A DNA stretch of 64,000 nucleotides from positions 1 through 64,000 of the forward strand of contig NZ_JAIQLH010000026.1 in NCBI RefSeq assembly GCF_020037025.1, in the 5' to 3' direction. The position numbers and the translations under genes are program-made. The first letter of the stretch is position 1. The number at the start of each line of letters is the position of its first letter. The notes beneath the pieces are model-generated. The model saw nothing but the letters and a program-made list of their open reading frames with translations, was not told where the DNA came from and made no database searches. This DNA is from Streptomyces huiliensis. GTDB lineage: Bacteria > Actinomycetota > Actinomycetes > Streptomycetales > Streptomycetaceae. Below are positions 1-8,846 of this stretch, piece by piece.

Positions 1-435
1 GGCGAGCGCCTCGTGGCCGGGCAGGTCGGACAGGGCGGGCCCGCGCCACAGCGCGAGCGCGTCCTCCAGCAGCCCGGCCGCCTTCACCGGGTCGCCGTCG
101 GCGAGCGACCGCTCGCCCTCGTCGGCGAGCCGCTGGAAGCGGTGCAGGTCGACGTCGTCGGGCCGGGCGTCCAGCCGGTAGCCGCCCGCCACCGACTCGA
201 CCGCGCCGGTGCCGAGCGCCCGCCGCAGCCGCGCGACGAGCGCCTGGAGCGCCCCCGGCGCGTCGGCCGGCGGCTCGTCGCCCCAGACGAGGTCGATGAG
301 CGTGCCGGAGGCGTGCCCCCGCCCCGGGTGGAGGGCGAGCGCCGCGAGCAGCGCGCGCAGCCGCGCGCCGCCGAGGGCGACGGGCCGCCCGTCGTCGGTA
401 TGGGCCTGGGTGGTGCCGAGGATGCCGTAACGCAC
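1..435 (-). CDS. SARP/AfsR-type transcriptional regulator, N-terminal part (gene runs off the left edge)
   Basis: This is the first 145 codons of a gene that continues beyond position 1. Reading leftward from a GTG at 435, the protein begins VRYGILGTT and has a winged-helix OmpR-like DNA-binding domain (about residues 1-85, including LRALLAALALHPG and the recognition segment LQALVARLRRALG). The start of a bacterial transcriptional activation domain follows (DVDLHRFQRLADEGE). This order is that of Streptomyces antibiotic regulatory proteins, which activate secondary-metabolite or other target genes. No effector domain can be seen because the gene is cut. It is divergent from the M50-like protease gene; no pathway can be assigned. 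Confidence 0.85.
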   Translation of the reverse strand, partial: MRYGILGTTQAHTDDGRPVALGGARLRALLAALALHPGRGHASGTLIDLVWGDEPPADAPGALQALVARLRRALGTGAVESVAGGYRLDARPDDVDLHRFQRLADEGERSLADGDPVKAAGLLEDALALWRGPALSDLPGHEALA

Positions 436-562
436 CGGGTCATTGTCCCCGCTCGGGCTCCGCGGGCGTTACGACTTTCCGGCGCGACCAAGTACCGTCC
501 TGCCGGTACCCCCCGCGCCGGAGCCTCCGGCCACCCGACGCAGACCTCTGGAGCGCAGAGCC

Positions 563-1384
563 ATGGCATCCGACGCGACGCACGCCGAGCGGCGCGTGAG
601 CCCCGTCTTCCTCGCCCTCGTCGCCGTGATGGCGGTGTCGATGTGGGCGGTGTGGACCGACTACGCGGCGAGCCCCGGCTTCGCCGTGTTCCTGTTCGTC
701 GTCTCCGGCTGGGTCGTCTCGCTCTGCCTCCACGAGTACGCGCACGCGCGCACCGCCCTGCACGGCGGCGACATCACCGTCGGGGCGAAGGGGTACCTCA
801 CCCTCAACCCGCTCAAGTACACGCACGCCGTGCTGAGCATCGTCCTCCCCGTGATCTTCGTGATCATGGGCGGGATCGGCCTCCCCGGCGGCGCGGTCTT
901 CATCGAGCGGCACCGCGTCCGCGGCCGCTGGAAGCACAGCCTGATCTCGGCGGCAGGACCGCTGACGAACGTCCTGTTCGCGGTCGTCTGCGCGGCGCCG
1001 TTCTGGCTGGGCGCGCTCGACGGCGTCCCGACCGCCTTCCGCTACGCCCTGGCCTTCATGGTGCTGCTCCAGGTCTCGGCGGCGCTCCTCAACCTGCTGC
1101 CCATCCCGGGCCTGGACGGCTACGGGATCGTGGAGCCCTGGCTGTCGCCGGGGGTGCGCCGGCAGGTGGAGCCGTTCGCGCCGTTCGGGTTCCTGGCGCT
1201 GTTCGGATTCCTGATGATCCCGGAGGTCGGAAACGCCTTTCGTGACCTGGTCTACGACGTGATGCAGGTACTGAACGTCGACGCGTTCGACGCGGCGTGG
1301 GGACGGCGGCTGTTCGAGTTCTGGGACGCCCCGGGCTGCGTGCCGCCCGCGGACAACCCTTGGGCCTGCTACCTGGGCGGCTGA
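563..1384 (+). CDS. Site-2-protease-like (M50 family) membrane protein
   Basis: The 273-residue protein has at least five hydrophobic segments. It carries the zinc-protease signature HEYAH (residues 57-61) in one membrane segment and NLLPIPGLDG (about 177-186) in a later one, which matches the HExxH and NxxPxPxLDG pair of M50 intramembrane metalloproteases. Such enzymes cleave membrane-embedded substrates, often anti-sigma factors; the substrate here is unknown. The ATG at 563 was chosen because GGAG lies about nine bases upstream and the protein then begins with a short cytosolic tail before the first membrane span. No PDZ domain is visible, which fits the short bacterial subclass. Confidence 0.85.
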   Translation: MASDATHAERRVSPVFLALVAVMAVSMWAVWTDYAASPGFAVFLFVVSGWVVSLCLHEYAHARTALHGGDITVGAKGYLTLNPLKYTHAVLSIVLPVIFVIMGGIGLPGGAVFIERHRVRGRWKHSLISAAGPLTNVLFAVVCAAPFWLGALDGVPTAFRYALAFMVLLQVSAALLNLLPIPGLDGYGIVEPWLSPGVRRQVEPFAPFGFLALFGFLMIPEVGNAFRDLVYDVMQVLNVDAFDAAWGRRLFEFWDAPGCVPPADNPWACYLGG

Positions 1385-1406
1385 CCAGCGGCCCCGCCCG
1401 GCCGCC

Positions 1407-1604
1407 TCACTCCGCGGCGGCCGCCGCCCGCTCCGCCTCGCGGTCCATCTTCTGCTTGCGGATGTAGAACCAGCCCATGTTGAAGGCCACACCCGCCAGC
1501 AGGATCCAGACGGCGCCGATCCAGCTGCCCCGCGTGAACGAGACGACGGCCGCGGCCACCGCGAGGACGCAGACGGTGAGGGCGTAGAGGGCGAGGCGGG
1601 GCAT
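1407..1604 (-). CDS. Small two-span membrane protein
   Basis: A 65-residue protein beginning MPRLALYALT, with two hydrophobic stretches (about residues 5-22 and 27-45) and a charged Lys/Arg/Glu tail ending in an Ala run. AGGAG lies about nine bases upstream of the ATG at 1604, so this start is preferred over an in-frame upstream one. It is convergent with the M50-like gene. I do not recognise a functional family; it resembles the small hypothetical membrane proteins common in Streptomyces. Confidence 0.7.
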   Translation of the reverse strand: MPRLALYALTVCVLAVAAAVVSFTRGSWIGAVWILLAGVAFNMGWFYIRKQKMDREAERAAAAAE

Positions 1605-1780
1605 GGGGAACGGCTCCTGTCCGGGGACGGGGAACGTGAACGGTGATCCGGCGCGAGTGCGTACGATCCCGGTCATTGTCCCCCATGCCCCTCGGCGGCC
1701 CCACGGCCGCCCCGCGCCTCCACGGCCACCCCGCCCCCCGCGGGCACCCGCCCGCCAGCGGGACCCGGCGGACCCGGCGA

Positions 1781-2497
1781 TCAGACGTCCGTGACCCGCA
1801 GCCCCGCGTGCGCCTTGTAGCGCCGGTTGACCGAGATCAGGTTGGCGACCAGCGACTCCACCTGGTGCGCGTTGCGCAGCCGCCCCGCGAAGACGCCGCG
1901 CATCCCCGGGATGCGGGCGGCCAGCGCCTGGACGATGTCGGTGTCGGCCCGCTTCTCGCCGAGCACCATCACGTCCGTGTCGATCTCCTCGATCGCCGGG
2001 TCGGACAGCAGGACGGCGGACAGGTGGTGGAAGGCGGCCGTCACCCGGGAGTCCGGCAGCAGGGCGGCGGCCTGCTGGGCGGCGCTGCCCTCCTCCGGCT
2101 TCAGCGCGTAGGCGCCCTGCTTGTCGAAGCCGAGCGGGTTCACGCAGTCGATCACGAGCTTCCCGGCGAGTTCCTCGCGCAGCGCCTCCAGCGTCTTGCC
2201 GTGGCCCTCCCACGGCACCGCGACGATCACCACGTCGCTGCGCCGGGCGCACTCGGCGTTGTCAGCGCCCTCGACGCCGAGCCCCAGTTCGGCGGCGGCG
2301 GTCTCGGCGCGCTCGGCGGCGCGGGAGCCGATGATCACGCGCTGGCCGGCCTTGGCCAGCCGGTAGGCGAGGCCGCGCCCCTGGTCACCGGTGCCGCCAA
2401 GGACGCCGACCACCAGGTCGGAGACGTCCGGAAGGTCCCAAGGGTCCTTGGCCGCGGGCTTTGTTGTGGCAGCGGAAGTGTCAGCGGAAGTCGTCAT
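1781..2497 (-). CDS. npdG: F420-dependent NADP oxidoreductase (NpdG-type)
   Basis: The 238-residue protein has an N-terminal Rossmann motif VGVLGGTGDQGRG (about residues 30-42) and the family stretches IIGSRAAERAE, VIVAVPWEGHGKTL, VIDCVNPLGFDKQGAYAL and VTAAFHHLSAVLL. These are characteristic of the reductase that passes hydride between NADPH and coenzyme F420, supplying reduced F420 to actinobacterial F420-dependent enzymes. The start MTTSADTS at 2497 gives a typical N-terminal length; an upstream in-frame ATG would add 14 unlikely residues. It acts in the cytosol. Confidence 0.9.
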   Translation of the reverse strand: MTTSADTSAATTKPAAKDPWDLPDVSDLVVGVLGGTGDQGRGLAYRLAKAGQRVIIGSRAAERAETAAAELGLGVEGADNAECARRSDVVIVAVPWEGHGKTLEALREELAGKLVIDCVNPLGFDKQGAYALKPEEGSAAQQAAALLPDSRVTAAFHHLSAVLLSDPAIEEIDTDVMVLGEKRADTDIVQALAARIPGMRGVFAGRLRNAHQVESLVANLISVNRRYKAHAGLRVTDV

Positions 2498-2628
2498 GAC
2501 AGCGATACTGTCACGCCCGTCGCGGGCCGCGGCGGGCACCGCCAGGCGCGGGAGAGCCGGGGCACGAACGGGTGAGCCGGGCCGCTTCCCCGTTTTTCAC
2601 CCGGTTCGTCGCGGCAGGATGGTGAGCC

Positions 2629-3426
2629 ATGGACGCTGTGCGTGTCGCGCTGTTGCGCGAAGTACTCGCCGGGACCGACTGGTTGCGGGACACGCGCCGT
2701 TTCGCGAGAACGCTGCGCCGGTCGGCACGGGCGCACGGCGGGGGCCTGCTGCTCGTCGGGACGGCGGAGTACGAACCCTGGCACCTGGCGGCGCACCTGG
2801 ACGAGGAGGCGGCCCGCGCCGGCCGCCCCGAGCTGCACCCCACGCTCGTCCGCCACCGGGTGCCGCCGGGCGCCCCGGCGCATCTGGCGACGGGCCTGGA
2901 CCGGCTGGATCGGCTGAACCGTGCCGGTGGCGCCGGGCGCGGCCGGACGCTGCTGGTGGTGGTCCCGCAGGGCGGGCCGCCGCCCGGGGAGTCGCTGCTG
3001 GAGCGGGTGGACGGCGTACGGCGCGGTGGGGCGACGGTCCTCGCGCTGGACGGCGGTTCCCCCGGCGAGGGAGGCCGGGAGGTGCGCGCCCTCGCGCACG
3101 AGGTGCTGGCGGCACCCGCCTCGGCCGGGCTGGACCTGGACACGGTCCAGCACCTGGTCAGCGCGGCCGCGGGCGAGGACGTACCGCCCGGGCGCCGCTT
3201 CCGCGACGGACTCTCCCGGCTGGCCGCCCAGCTCTCGGCGGCTCCCCCGGAGCCCTGCCCGGACGCGGGGTATCCGGGTGAGCTGACCCCGCACGCGGCG
3301 TATCCGGGCGAGCCGAACCTGGGCGCGGCGTATCCGGACGCGGCGTACCCGGGCGAACCGTATTCGCCACAGCCGTCCCCGAGACAGCCGCGCCCAGACC
3401 AGCCACACCCCCGGGATCCCTGGTGA
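2629..3426 (+). CDS. Hypothetical protein with C-terminal AYPGEP repeats
   Basis: A 265-residue protein starting MDAVRVALLREVL. The first 200 residues look like a mixed alpha/beta cytosolic domain (hydrophobic strands GGLLLVGTAE and RTLLVVVPQGG), with no membrane span or signal peptide. From about residue 215 the chain becomes a Pro/Tyr/Gly-rich tail with repeated units of the type AYPGEP or AYPDAAYPGEP, ending in a Pro/Gln/Arg segment. No catalytic motif is evident. It is divergent from npdG. Function unknown. Confidence 0.75.
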   Translation: MDAVRVALLREVLAGTDWLRDTRRFARTLRRSARAHGGGLLLVGTAEYEPWHLAAHLDEEAARAGRPELHPTLVRHRVPPGAPAHLATGLDRLDRLNRAGGAGRGRTLLVVVPQGGPPPGESLLERVDGVRRGGATVLALDGGSPGEGGREVRALAHEVLAAPASAGLDLDTVQHLVSAAAGEDVPPGRRFRDGLSRLAAQLSAAPPEPCPDAGYPGELTPHAAYPGEPNLGAAYPDAAYPGEPYSPQPSPRQPRPDQPHPRDPW

Positions 3427-3764
3427 CCGGGCTCGCGCGGCGCCTCCGGGCGCGTAAGGCGCCTCCCCGGCACTCGGCCCGCTCCTCGTCCCCGTCGGCG
3501 GGCCCCGGCTCCCGCGTGAGAACGGTCACGCACCGCCGCCGCGTCACCCACCACGCCCGCGGCCGCCCTCCTGGGCAGCGGAGCTCAGCCGCCCACCGCA
3601 AACTCCCGTCCCATCGTGGGCTTTTCGCGACATTCCGCGACTTCACCCACCTTCACCCCTTCCATCCGCTCCGTCCCCTGCGCTCCTTCTGGCGCTCCCG
3701 GCCCGCGAGGCAGCAGAGGAAAAACGTTTGCTCGTACCACTACGGCCACGGACCATGGACCCCC
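3427..3764. other. Gene-free gap
   Basis: No credible gene, repeat or structured RNA is visible here. The frame of the downstream transporter remains open through the gap, but its translation is basic and low-complexity, unlike a transporter N-terminus. Confidence 0.5.
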
Positions 3765-5126
3765 GTGACCGAGCTCGACCCTTCCACTCCCTCTCCCGAA
3801 CCCCCCGCCGCGGCACCCGCCACGCCCTCCACCGCGGGCCGGCTGCGGGCCCTCCTGCCCGACCTGACCCCGTGGCGCTCCTCGCGCGACTTCCGGCGGA
3901 TGTGGATGGCGGGGCTCGTCACCGTCTTCGGCAGCTTCCTGACCTTCGTGGCCCTCCCGGTGCAGCTCAAGGAGCTCACCGGCTCGACGCTCGCCGTCGG
4001 CGCGATCGGCGCGGTGGAACTCGTCCCGCTGATCGTCTTCGGCCTCTGGGGCGGCGCCCTCGCGGACGCCCTCGACCGCCGCAAGCTGATCCTCTGGACC
4101 GAGGCGGGACTCGGCGTGCTGAGCGGCCTGCTGCTGCTCAACACCCTGCTGCCGCACCCGCTCGTCTGGCCGCTGTACCTGGTCGCCGGCCTGGTCAGCG
4201 CGCTCACCGGGCTCCAGCGCCCGGCCCTGCAGTCGATCGTGCCGCGTATCGTCGCGCACGAGCAACTCCCCGCCGCCATCGCCCTGAACACCATGCGCTG
4301 GCAGGTCGGCGCCATCGCGGGACCGTCGCTCGCGGGCGTGATAATCGCCTTCGGCGGCCTCCAGTGGGCCTACGCCCTGGACGTCGCCTCGTACGCGGTC
4401 TCGGTCCTGTTCACCATCGGCCTGGCCGCCTCCCCGCCCGCGCGCGACGCGGAGAAGCCGTCGATGCGCGGCATCCTGGAGGGCGCCCGCTACGCCTGGA
4501 GCCGCAAGGAACTCCTCGGCACCTACGCCATCGACATGGCGGCGATGTTCTTCGCCTTCCCCAACGCGGTCTTCCCGTTCCTCGCCGACGACCTGCACGC
4601 CCGCTGGGCGCTCGGCCTGATGTACGCGGCGCCCGCGATCGGTTCGCTGCTGGTCAGCCTGACCAGCGGCTGGGTCTCGCACGTCCACCGGCACGGCCGG
4701 ATGGTCGTCGGCGCGGCGCTCGCGTGGGGCGCGGCGATGGCGCTGGCGGGCTGGATGGGCAACATCTGGCTGGTGCTGGCGATGCTGGCGCTGGCCGGCG
4801 CGGCGGACACGGTCAGCGGCCTGTTCCGCTCGGCCATGTGGGACCAGACCATCCCCGACGAACTGCGCGGCCGGCTCGCGGGCATCGAGCTGCTCTCGTA
4901 CTCGGTGGGCCCGCAGCTCGGCCAGGTCCGCGCCGGCGGCATGGCCGCCCTCACCAACGTCCGCGCCTCGATCTGGGCGGGCGGCCTGGCCTGCGTCGCC
5001 TCGGTCGGCCTGCTGGCCCTGGCGCTGCCCAAGCTGATCTCCTACGACCAGCGCACCGACGAACACGCGGTCCGCATGCGCGAACGCCGGGCGGCGCGGC
5101 CCACGGAGGTCGCGGAGGCTGCGTAG
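3765..5126 (+). CDS. Major facilitator superfamily exporter
   Basis: From a GTG at 3765 the protein is 453 residues, starting MTELDPSTPS with a Pro/Ala-rich cytosolic head and followed by about twelve membrane spans. It has the MFS loop 2-3 signature in the form WGGALADALDRRKLIL and the matching segment NTMRWQVGAIAGPSLAGVI, which recall the EntS-like MFS_3 exporters. Such transporters expel small molecules by proton antiport; the substrate cannot be told. The ribosome site before this GTG is weak, so the start is uncertain by some residues. Confidence 0.82.
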   Translation: MTELDPSTPSPEPPAAAPATPSTAGRLRALLPDLTPWRSSRDFRRMWMAGLVTVFGSFLTFVALPVQLKELTGSTLAVGAIGAVELVPLIVFGLWGGALADALDRRKLILWTEAGLGVLSGLLLLNTLLPHPLVWPLYLVAGLVSALTGLQRPALQSIVPRIVAHEQLPAAIALNTMRWQVGAIAGPSLAGVIIAFGGLQWAYALDVASYAVSVLFTIGLAASPPARDAEKPSMRGILEGARYAWSRKELLGTYAIDMAAMFFAFPNAVFPFLADDLHARWALGLMYAAPAIGSLLVSLTSGWVSHVHRHGRMVVGAALAWGAAMALAGWMGNIWLVLAMLALAGAADTVSGLFRSAMWDQTIPDELRGRLAGIELLSYSVGPQLGQVRAGGMAALTNVRASIWAGGLACVASVGLLALALPKLISYDQRTDEHAVRMRERRAARPTEVAEAA

Positions 5127-5130
5127 CGAC

Positions 5131-5168
5131 CGGGGCGGGGCCGGGGGACCCCCGGCCCCCGCCCCGGC
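5131..5168. terminator. GC-rich hairpin between convergent genes
   Basis: A long inverted repeat (left arm CCGGGGCGGGGCCGGGG from 5131, right arm of the form CCCCGGCCCCCGCCCCGG to 5168) with one bulged base lies between the stop codons of the MFS gene and the SRPBCC gene. It could end both transcripts. There is no U-run, which is usual in Streptomyces. Confidence 0.65.
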
Positions 5169-5180
5169 CCCGCCCTCGCG

Positions 5181-5597
5181 CTACGCGGACTCCAGCAGCC
5201 CCTTCAGCCTCTCCAGATCGGCGACGACCATCCCCGCGTCCCGCTCGAACTCCGCGTCGCTCATCCCCTCCTGCCGCCGCAGGGTGAACACCACCTCGCA
5301 GGCCGCCTTCCCGTCGGCGATCACGCGCACCGGGTTGTAAACGGTCTCGCCCGACGGCAGCGTCACGTCGTGGTCGAGCACGCCCCAGGGGTTGCGCGGC
5401 GCGAAGTCGACCACGACCCGTCCCATCGGCGAGGACTCGGCCACCCACCGGCCGTCGCCGGTCCTCTCGATCGTCTCCCCCAGGCCGAGGGCCCACGCGG
5501 GCAGGTGGGCCGGGTCCGAGGCGTAGGTGTAGACGTCGTCGGCGGTGCGCTCGATACGGATGCCGATGTGGCGCGATTCCCTGTCGTTGCTGTTCAT
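5181..5597 (-). CDS. SRPBCC-family protein
   Basis: A 138-residue protein (MNSNDRESRH) with the helix-grip pattern of START/polyketide-cyclase-like proteins: RIERTADDVYTYASDPAHLPAWALG near the N-terminus, central strands (GRVVVDFAPRNPWGVLDHDVTLPSG), and a long C-terminal helix (DAEFERDAGMVVADLERLKGLLES). The family binds hydrophobic small ligands; no specific ligand can be inferred. It is single, convergent with the MFS exporter. Confidence 0.8.
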   Translation of the reverse strand: MNSNDRESRHIGIRIERTADDVYTYASDPAHLPAWALGLGETIERTGDGRWVAESSPMGRVVVDFAPRNPWGVLDHDVTLPSGETVYNPVRVIADGKAACEVVFTLRRQEGMSDAEFERDAGMVVADLERLKGLLESA

Positions 5598-5702
5598 GGC
5601 GGCGACGCTAGCCGCCGGCCGCCGCCGTTCTCTTGAACGAATCGGACCTCCCCCGAAAGCCCCCCCCCGGAAGCCCCCGGAAGCCCCTGGATGCCCCTCC
5701 CC

Positions 5703-5933
5703 CTACGCCTCCCCGCCCTCGCCGCCCCGCCCGTCGTTCCAGCGCGGGTCCTGCCGCCACTCCTCCTCGCGCTCCCGCGCCGTCTCCATGGCGTGCGACG
5801 CCTCCTCGCGGGAGGCGTACGGGCCGAAGCGGTCGGCGGCGCGGCACTGCGGGCCCTCCTCGACCGTCTTGTGCTCCAGGCAGTAGTACCACTCGCCCGG
5901 TTTGCCCGTCGTGCGCCTCTTGAACAGGGCCAT
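5703..5933 (-). CDS. Small conserved actinobacterial protein
   Basis: A 76-residue soluble protein beginning [18 protein letters not shown], with two cysteines ([13 protein letters not shown]) and a helical segment [23 protein letters not shown] precedes the ATG at 5933. From memory this small protein is well conserved in Streptomyces, but no function is known to me. It is divergent from the methionine aminopeptidase gene, 74 bp away, and may share its promoter region. Confidence 0.75.
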   Translation of the reverse strand: MALFKRRTTGKPGEWYYCLEHKTVEEGPQCRAADRFGPYASREEASHAMETAREREEEWRQDPRWNDGRGGEGGEA

Positions 5934-6007
5934 GTCTCCTCCTTCGCAGGTCCTCCGCGACCTCTCGCCCCCATGCTCCCCGACCGGCCGTGACTACACT
6001 CGCAGGC

Positions 6008-6865
6008 ATGTCTGGCCAGTCACTTCTCGTCCCCGGGAAACTCTCTCCCGCCCGCCCCGTACCCGCGTCGATCCCGCGCCCCGAGTACGTCGGCAAGGAA
6101 GCGCCCACCCCGTACGCAGGACCCGAGGTCCAGGACGCCGAAACGATCGAGCGGATGCGGATCGCGGGCCGCATCGCCGCGCAGGCGATGGAGGAGGCGG
6201 CCAAGCACATCGCGCCCGGCGTGACCACGGACGAGCTCGACCGGGTCGCGCACGAGTTCATGTGCGACCACGGCGCCTACCCCTCGACGCTCGGCTACCG
6301 CGGTTTCCCCAAGTCCCTCTGCTCCTCGGTGAACGAGGTCATCTGCCACGGCATCCCCGACTCGACGGTGCTGCGCGACGGCGACATCGTCAACCTCGAC
6401 GTGACGGCCTACATCGGCGGCGTGCACGGCGACAACAACGCGACGTACCTCTGCGGCGACGTGGACGAGGAGTCCCGCCTGCTCGTGGAGCGCACCCGCG
6501 AGGCGCTGAACCGGGCGATCAAGGCGGTCAAGCCCGGCCGCCGGATCAACATCATCGGCCGCGTCATCGAGTCGTACGCCAAGCGCTTCGGCTACGGCGT
6601 GGTCCGGGACTTCACTGGCCACGGCATCAACTCGTCCTTCCACTCCGGCCTGATCGTCCCGCACTACGACAGCCCGCACCACGACACCCTGATCCAGCCC
6701 GGGATGACGTTCACCATCGAGCCGATGCTGACGCTGGGCACGTACGAGTACGACATGTGGGACGACGGCTGGACGGTCGTCACCAAGGACCGGAAGCGGA
6801 CGGCGCAGTTCGAGCACACACTGGTGGTGACGGACACGGGCGCGGAGATCCTCACCCTCCCGTAG
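6008..6865 (+). CDS. map: Methionine aminopeptidase, type I
   Basis: This cytosolic enzyme removes the initiator methionine from nascent proteins. The 285-residue protein has the pita-bread fold signatures and all five metal ligands: Asp131 (NLDVTAY), Asp142 (GDNNAT), His205 (FTGHGI), Glu238 (FTIEPM) and Glu269 (FEHT). A roughly 40-residue N-terminal extension rich in Pro is common in actinobacterial type I enzymes. The ATG at 6008 ([10 protein letters not shown]) is preferred over an in-frame ATG 18 bases upstream. Confidence 0.95.
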   Translation: MSGQSLLVPGKLSPARPVPASIPRPEYVGKEAPTPYAGPEVQDAETIERMRIAGRIAAQAMEEAAKHIAPGVTTDELDRVAHEFMCDHGAYPSTLGYRGFPKSLCSSVNEVICHGIPDSTVLRDGDIVNLDVTAYIGGVHGDNNATYLCGDVDEESRLLVERTREALNRAIKAVKPGRRINIIGRVIESYAKRFGYGVVRDFTGHGINSSFHSGLIVPHYDSPHHDTLIQPGMTFTIEPMLTLGTYEYDMWDDGWTVVTKDRKRTAQFEHTLVVTDTGAEILTLP

Positions 6866-6923
6866 ACCGACCAGGACGACCAGGACGGCCAGGAGGGCCA
6901 GGACGACCAGGACGACCAGGACG
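6866..6923. repeat. 9-bp tandem repeat after map
   Basis: Directly after the map stop codon, units of CCAGGACGA and close variants (CCAGGACGG, CCAGGAGGG) repeat about six times with a strict 9-bp period. The tract contains no gene. Confidence 0.8.
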
Positions 6924-6984
6924 GCCCCTCCCGCGGGAGCGGCGACGGCGGTATCGTCTTTCCGACAGTGCGTCGGGAAAACGA

Positions 6985-7014
6985 TTGACTTAGGTAAGCC
7001 TAACCACAGACAAT
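6985..7014 (+). promoter_or_regulatory. Iron box (DmdR/IdeR operator) over a -35/-10 pair
   Basis: TTAGGTAAGCCTAACCACA at 6990-7008 matches the actinobacterial iron-box consensus TWAGGTWAGSCTWACCTWA at 17 of 19 positions. A TTGACT hexamer at 6985-6990 and a weak GACAAT at 7009-7014, 18 bases apart, bracket it. A bound iron-loaded repressor would cover the promoter of the heme oxygenase gene that starts at 7101, so the gene should be induced in iron shortage. Confidence 0.8.
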
Positions 7015-7100
7015 CGGCTCACGGGACGCTTCGGCGCCTCGTGGACCGGTTGTTCGTCGCTCGCCCGTCGCTCCCGTCCCCTCGTCACCGGAGGTCCGCC

Positions 7101-7772
7101 GTGGACTCGCCCGACACGAACCCGCTCACCCCGTTCTCGACGCTGATCCGCACGGCCTCCCACGCACAGCACACCGAGGCCGAGAACTCGTCGTTCATGA
7201 GCGACCTGCTCGGCGGCCGGCTCGGCATCACCGCCTACCGCCGCTACACCGAGCAGCTCTGGTTCGTCTACCGGGCCCTGGAGGCCGCCGCCCCGCTCCT
7301 CGCCGAGGACCCCGTCGCCGGCCCCTTCCTCCACCCCGAGCTGGCCCGCACCGGGCAGCTCGAACGCGACCTCGCGCACCTGGGCGGCCCCGAGTGGCGT
7401 ACCGGGCTGGCGGCCCTGCCCGCCACCGAGGCGTACGCCGCCCGGATCGAGGAGTGCGCCCGCGACTGGCCCGCCGGCTACGTCGCCCACCACTACACCC
7501 GCTACCTCGGCGACCTCTCCGGCGGCCAGGCCATCCGCGGCACCGCCGAGAAGACCTGGGGCTTCGAGCGCAAGGGCGACGGCGTCCGCTTCTACGTCTT
7601 CGAGGGCATCGGCAACCCCGCGGCCTTCAAGCGGCGGTACCGCGAACTGCTGGACGCGCTGCCGCTGGACGACCTGGAGAAACAGCAGGTCGTCGCGGAG
7701 TGCCGGCGCGCCTTCGCGTTCAACACGGCGGTGTTCCGACAGCTCGGCGAGGAGTTCCCGCTGAGTGCGTGA
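7101..7772 (+). CDS. hmuO: Heme oxygenase (biliverdin-producing), HmuO type
   Basis: The enzyme opens heme to biliverdin, CO and free iron in the cytosol. The 223-residue all-helical protein has the proximal ligand region SHAQHTEAENSSFM (His24 as the likely iron ligand) and the distal-helix motif GDLSGGQ (137-143), with YVAHHYTRYLGDLSG before it. GGAGG sits seven bases before the GTG at 7101; an earlier in-frame GTG at 7041 lacks this. An iron box upstream indicates iron-dependent repression, which fits a role in releasing iron from scavenged heme, as in Corynebacterium HmuO. Confidence 0.93.
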   Translation: MDSPDTNPLTPFSTLIRTASHAQHTEAENSSFMSDLLGGRLGITAYRRYTEQLWFVYRALEAAAPLLAEDPVAGPFLHPELARTGQLERDLAHLGGPEWRTGLAALPATEAYAARIEECARDWPAGYVAHHYTRYLGDLSGGQAIRGTAEKTWGFERKGDGVRFYVFEGIGNPAAFKRRYRELLDALPLDDLEKQQVVAECRRAFAFNTAVFRQLGEEFPLSA

Positions 7773-7811
7773 GGGGGGCGCCGGACGGCGGACGGCGGGC
7801 GCCGGCCGGTC

Positions 7812-8381
7812 TCAGCTCCCCAGCAGGACGACGACAAGCCCGACGACCACCAGCACGGCCCCCAGGATCATCCCGAACACCCTGGGCGTCACCCGGTCCC
7901 GCCACCGCAGCGGCGGCCGGCCCCGGTCGGCCGGACCCGTGGCGGACTCCCACCAGTTGACGACCTGCCGGTAGGCCACGTCGAAGTCGGGGGCGGGGTA
8001 GAAGTAACTGTGGTGAAGGCCGTGCAGGGTACGGCGACGCCCGTCCGCGAGCGTGACCCGGACCGCGCGGGTCTTCTCCGCCCCCACCCCGATCTCGCGC
8101 ACGTCGATCCACCGGATCTCGTGCCAGGGATAGGTCCGGCCGCGCCCGAGCCCCGACGAGGTGGTGATGCCCGCCGACCCGACCACCGTCCGGCACCGGC
8201 GCGCATAGAGGACCGCGAAGACGATGAGCACGGCCGTCCCGGCGAGCGCCCAGCGGAAGCCCACTGCGCCCGCCTGTCGCTCGAGTGCCGCCAGTTCGCC
8301 GGTGAAGATCAGCAGGATGACCACAAGGCGCCCCCCGCTCGGGCGGTACCTGTCCTTGCCCCGGAAGATCAGCTCGTTCAT
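7812..8381 (-). CDS. Membrane protein with a PH-like central domain
   Basis: A 189-residue protein (MNELIFRGKDRYRPSG) with two hydrophobic segments near the N-terminus (VVILLIFTGELA and ALAGTAVLIVFAVLYA), a cytosolic beta-rich region (TYPWHEIRWIDVREIG, RAVRVTLADGRRRTLHGL), and a C-terminal membrane span (MILGAVLVVVGLVVVLLG). The pattern resembles bacterial PH-domain membrane proteins. The function is unknown. Its start faces a 465-bp gap shared with the PucR-like regulator. Confidence 0.7.
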   Translation of the reverse strand: MNELIFRGKDRYRPSGGRLVVILLIFTGELAALERQAGAVGFRWALAGTAVLIVFAVLYARRCRTVVGSAGITTSSGLGRGRTYPWHEIRWIDVREIGVGAEKTRAVRVTLADGRRRTLHGLHHSYFYPAPDFDVAYRQVVNWWESATGPADRGRPPLRWRDRVTPRVFGMILGAVLVVVGLVVVLLGS

Positions 8382-8846
8382 CGCACGCACACCCCGCCTC
8401 GGCTCCGAGGACGCCCGTTTCCCGGCCGGGAGCGTGCGGACGAATGGCCGAGGCCGGACACGTTCATGGGTGCTTCTTTCTTGCGGTCGTGCGAGCGCGG
8501 TCGCGCTTTCCTGAGCGGCAACCGGCCGCCGACGGCGGCGGGCCGGTGAGCGGGCGGAGACCGGCGGCCGGGCCTTGGTGCCCGGCCCCGGCTCATTGCC
8601 GGGACCGGGCACCAAGGTCACCCCGTTTCCCCCCCGGCCGATGGTGACCTGCGACGACGTCGAAACGCACTGCCGGAACCCGGCAATCTTCAAGCCCCGT
8701 TCGCTGCCGCACCCGCCCCCACTTCGACGGAGCCCGGCGTTCCGGGACCCGGGCCGCCAGGGCCCCGAGGAGCGTCTGTCACCCTGATCCTTCGACCGGG
8801 CGCGTCAGGGAATCGTCAGGGACGCGCCAAGAAAGCGGGAGGGGAC
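8382..8846. other. Long divergent intergenic region
   Basis: This 465-bp gap separates two divergent starts. Apart from the strong hairpin at 8574-8616 listed separately, I see no gene, iron box or riboswitch pattern. Confidence 0.5.
8574..8616. promoter_or_regulatory. Strong hairpin inside a divergent promoter region
   Basis: CTTGGTGCCCGGCCCCGG (8574-8591) pairs with CCGGGACCGGGCACCAAG (8599-8616) with one mismatch around the 7-base loop CTCATTG. Since both flanking genes read away from it, it is not an ordinary gene-end terminator. It could be a leader attenuator for the downstream regulator or the terminator of an unseen small RNA. Confidence 0.6.

Noticed and set aside
1..435. SARP regulator as activator of the lasso cluster
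   Set aside because: It is 11 kb away, with many unrelated genes between, and cut by the window edge.
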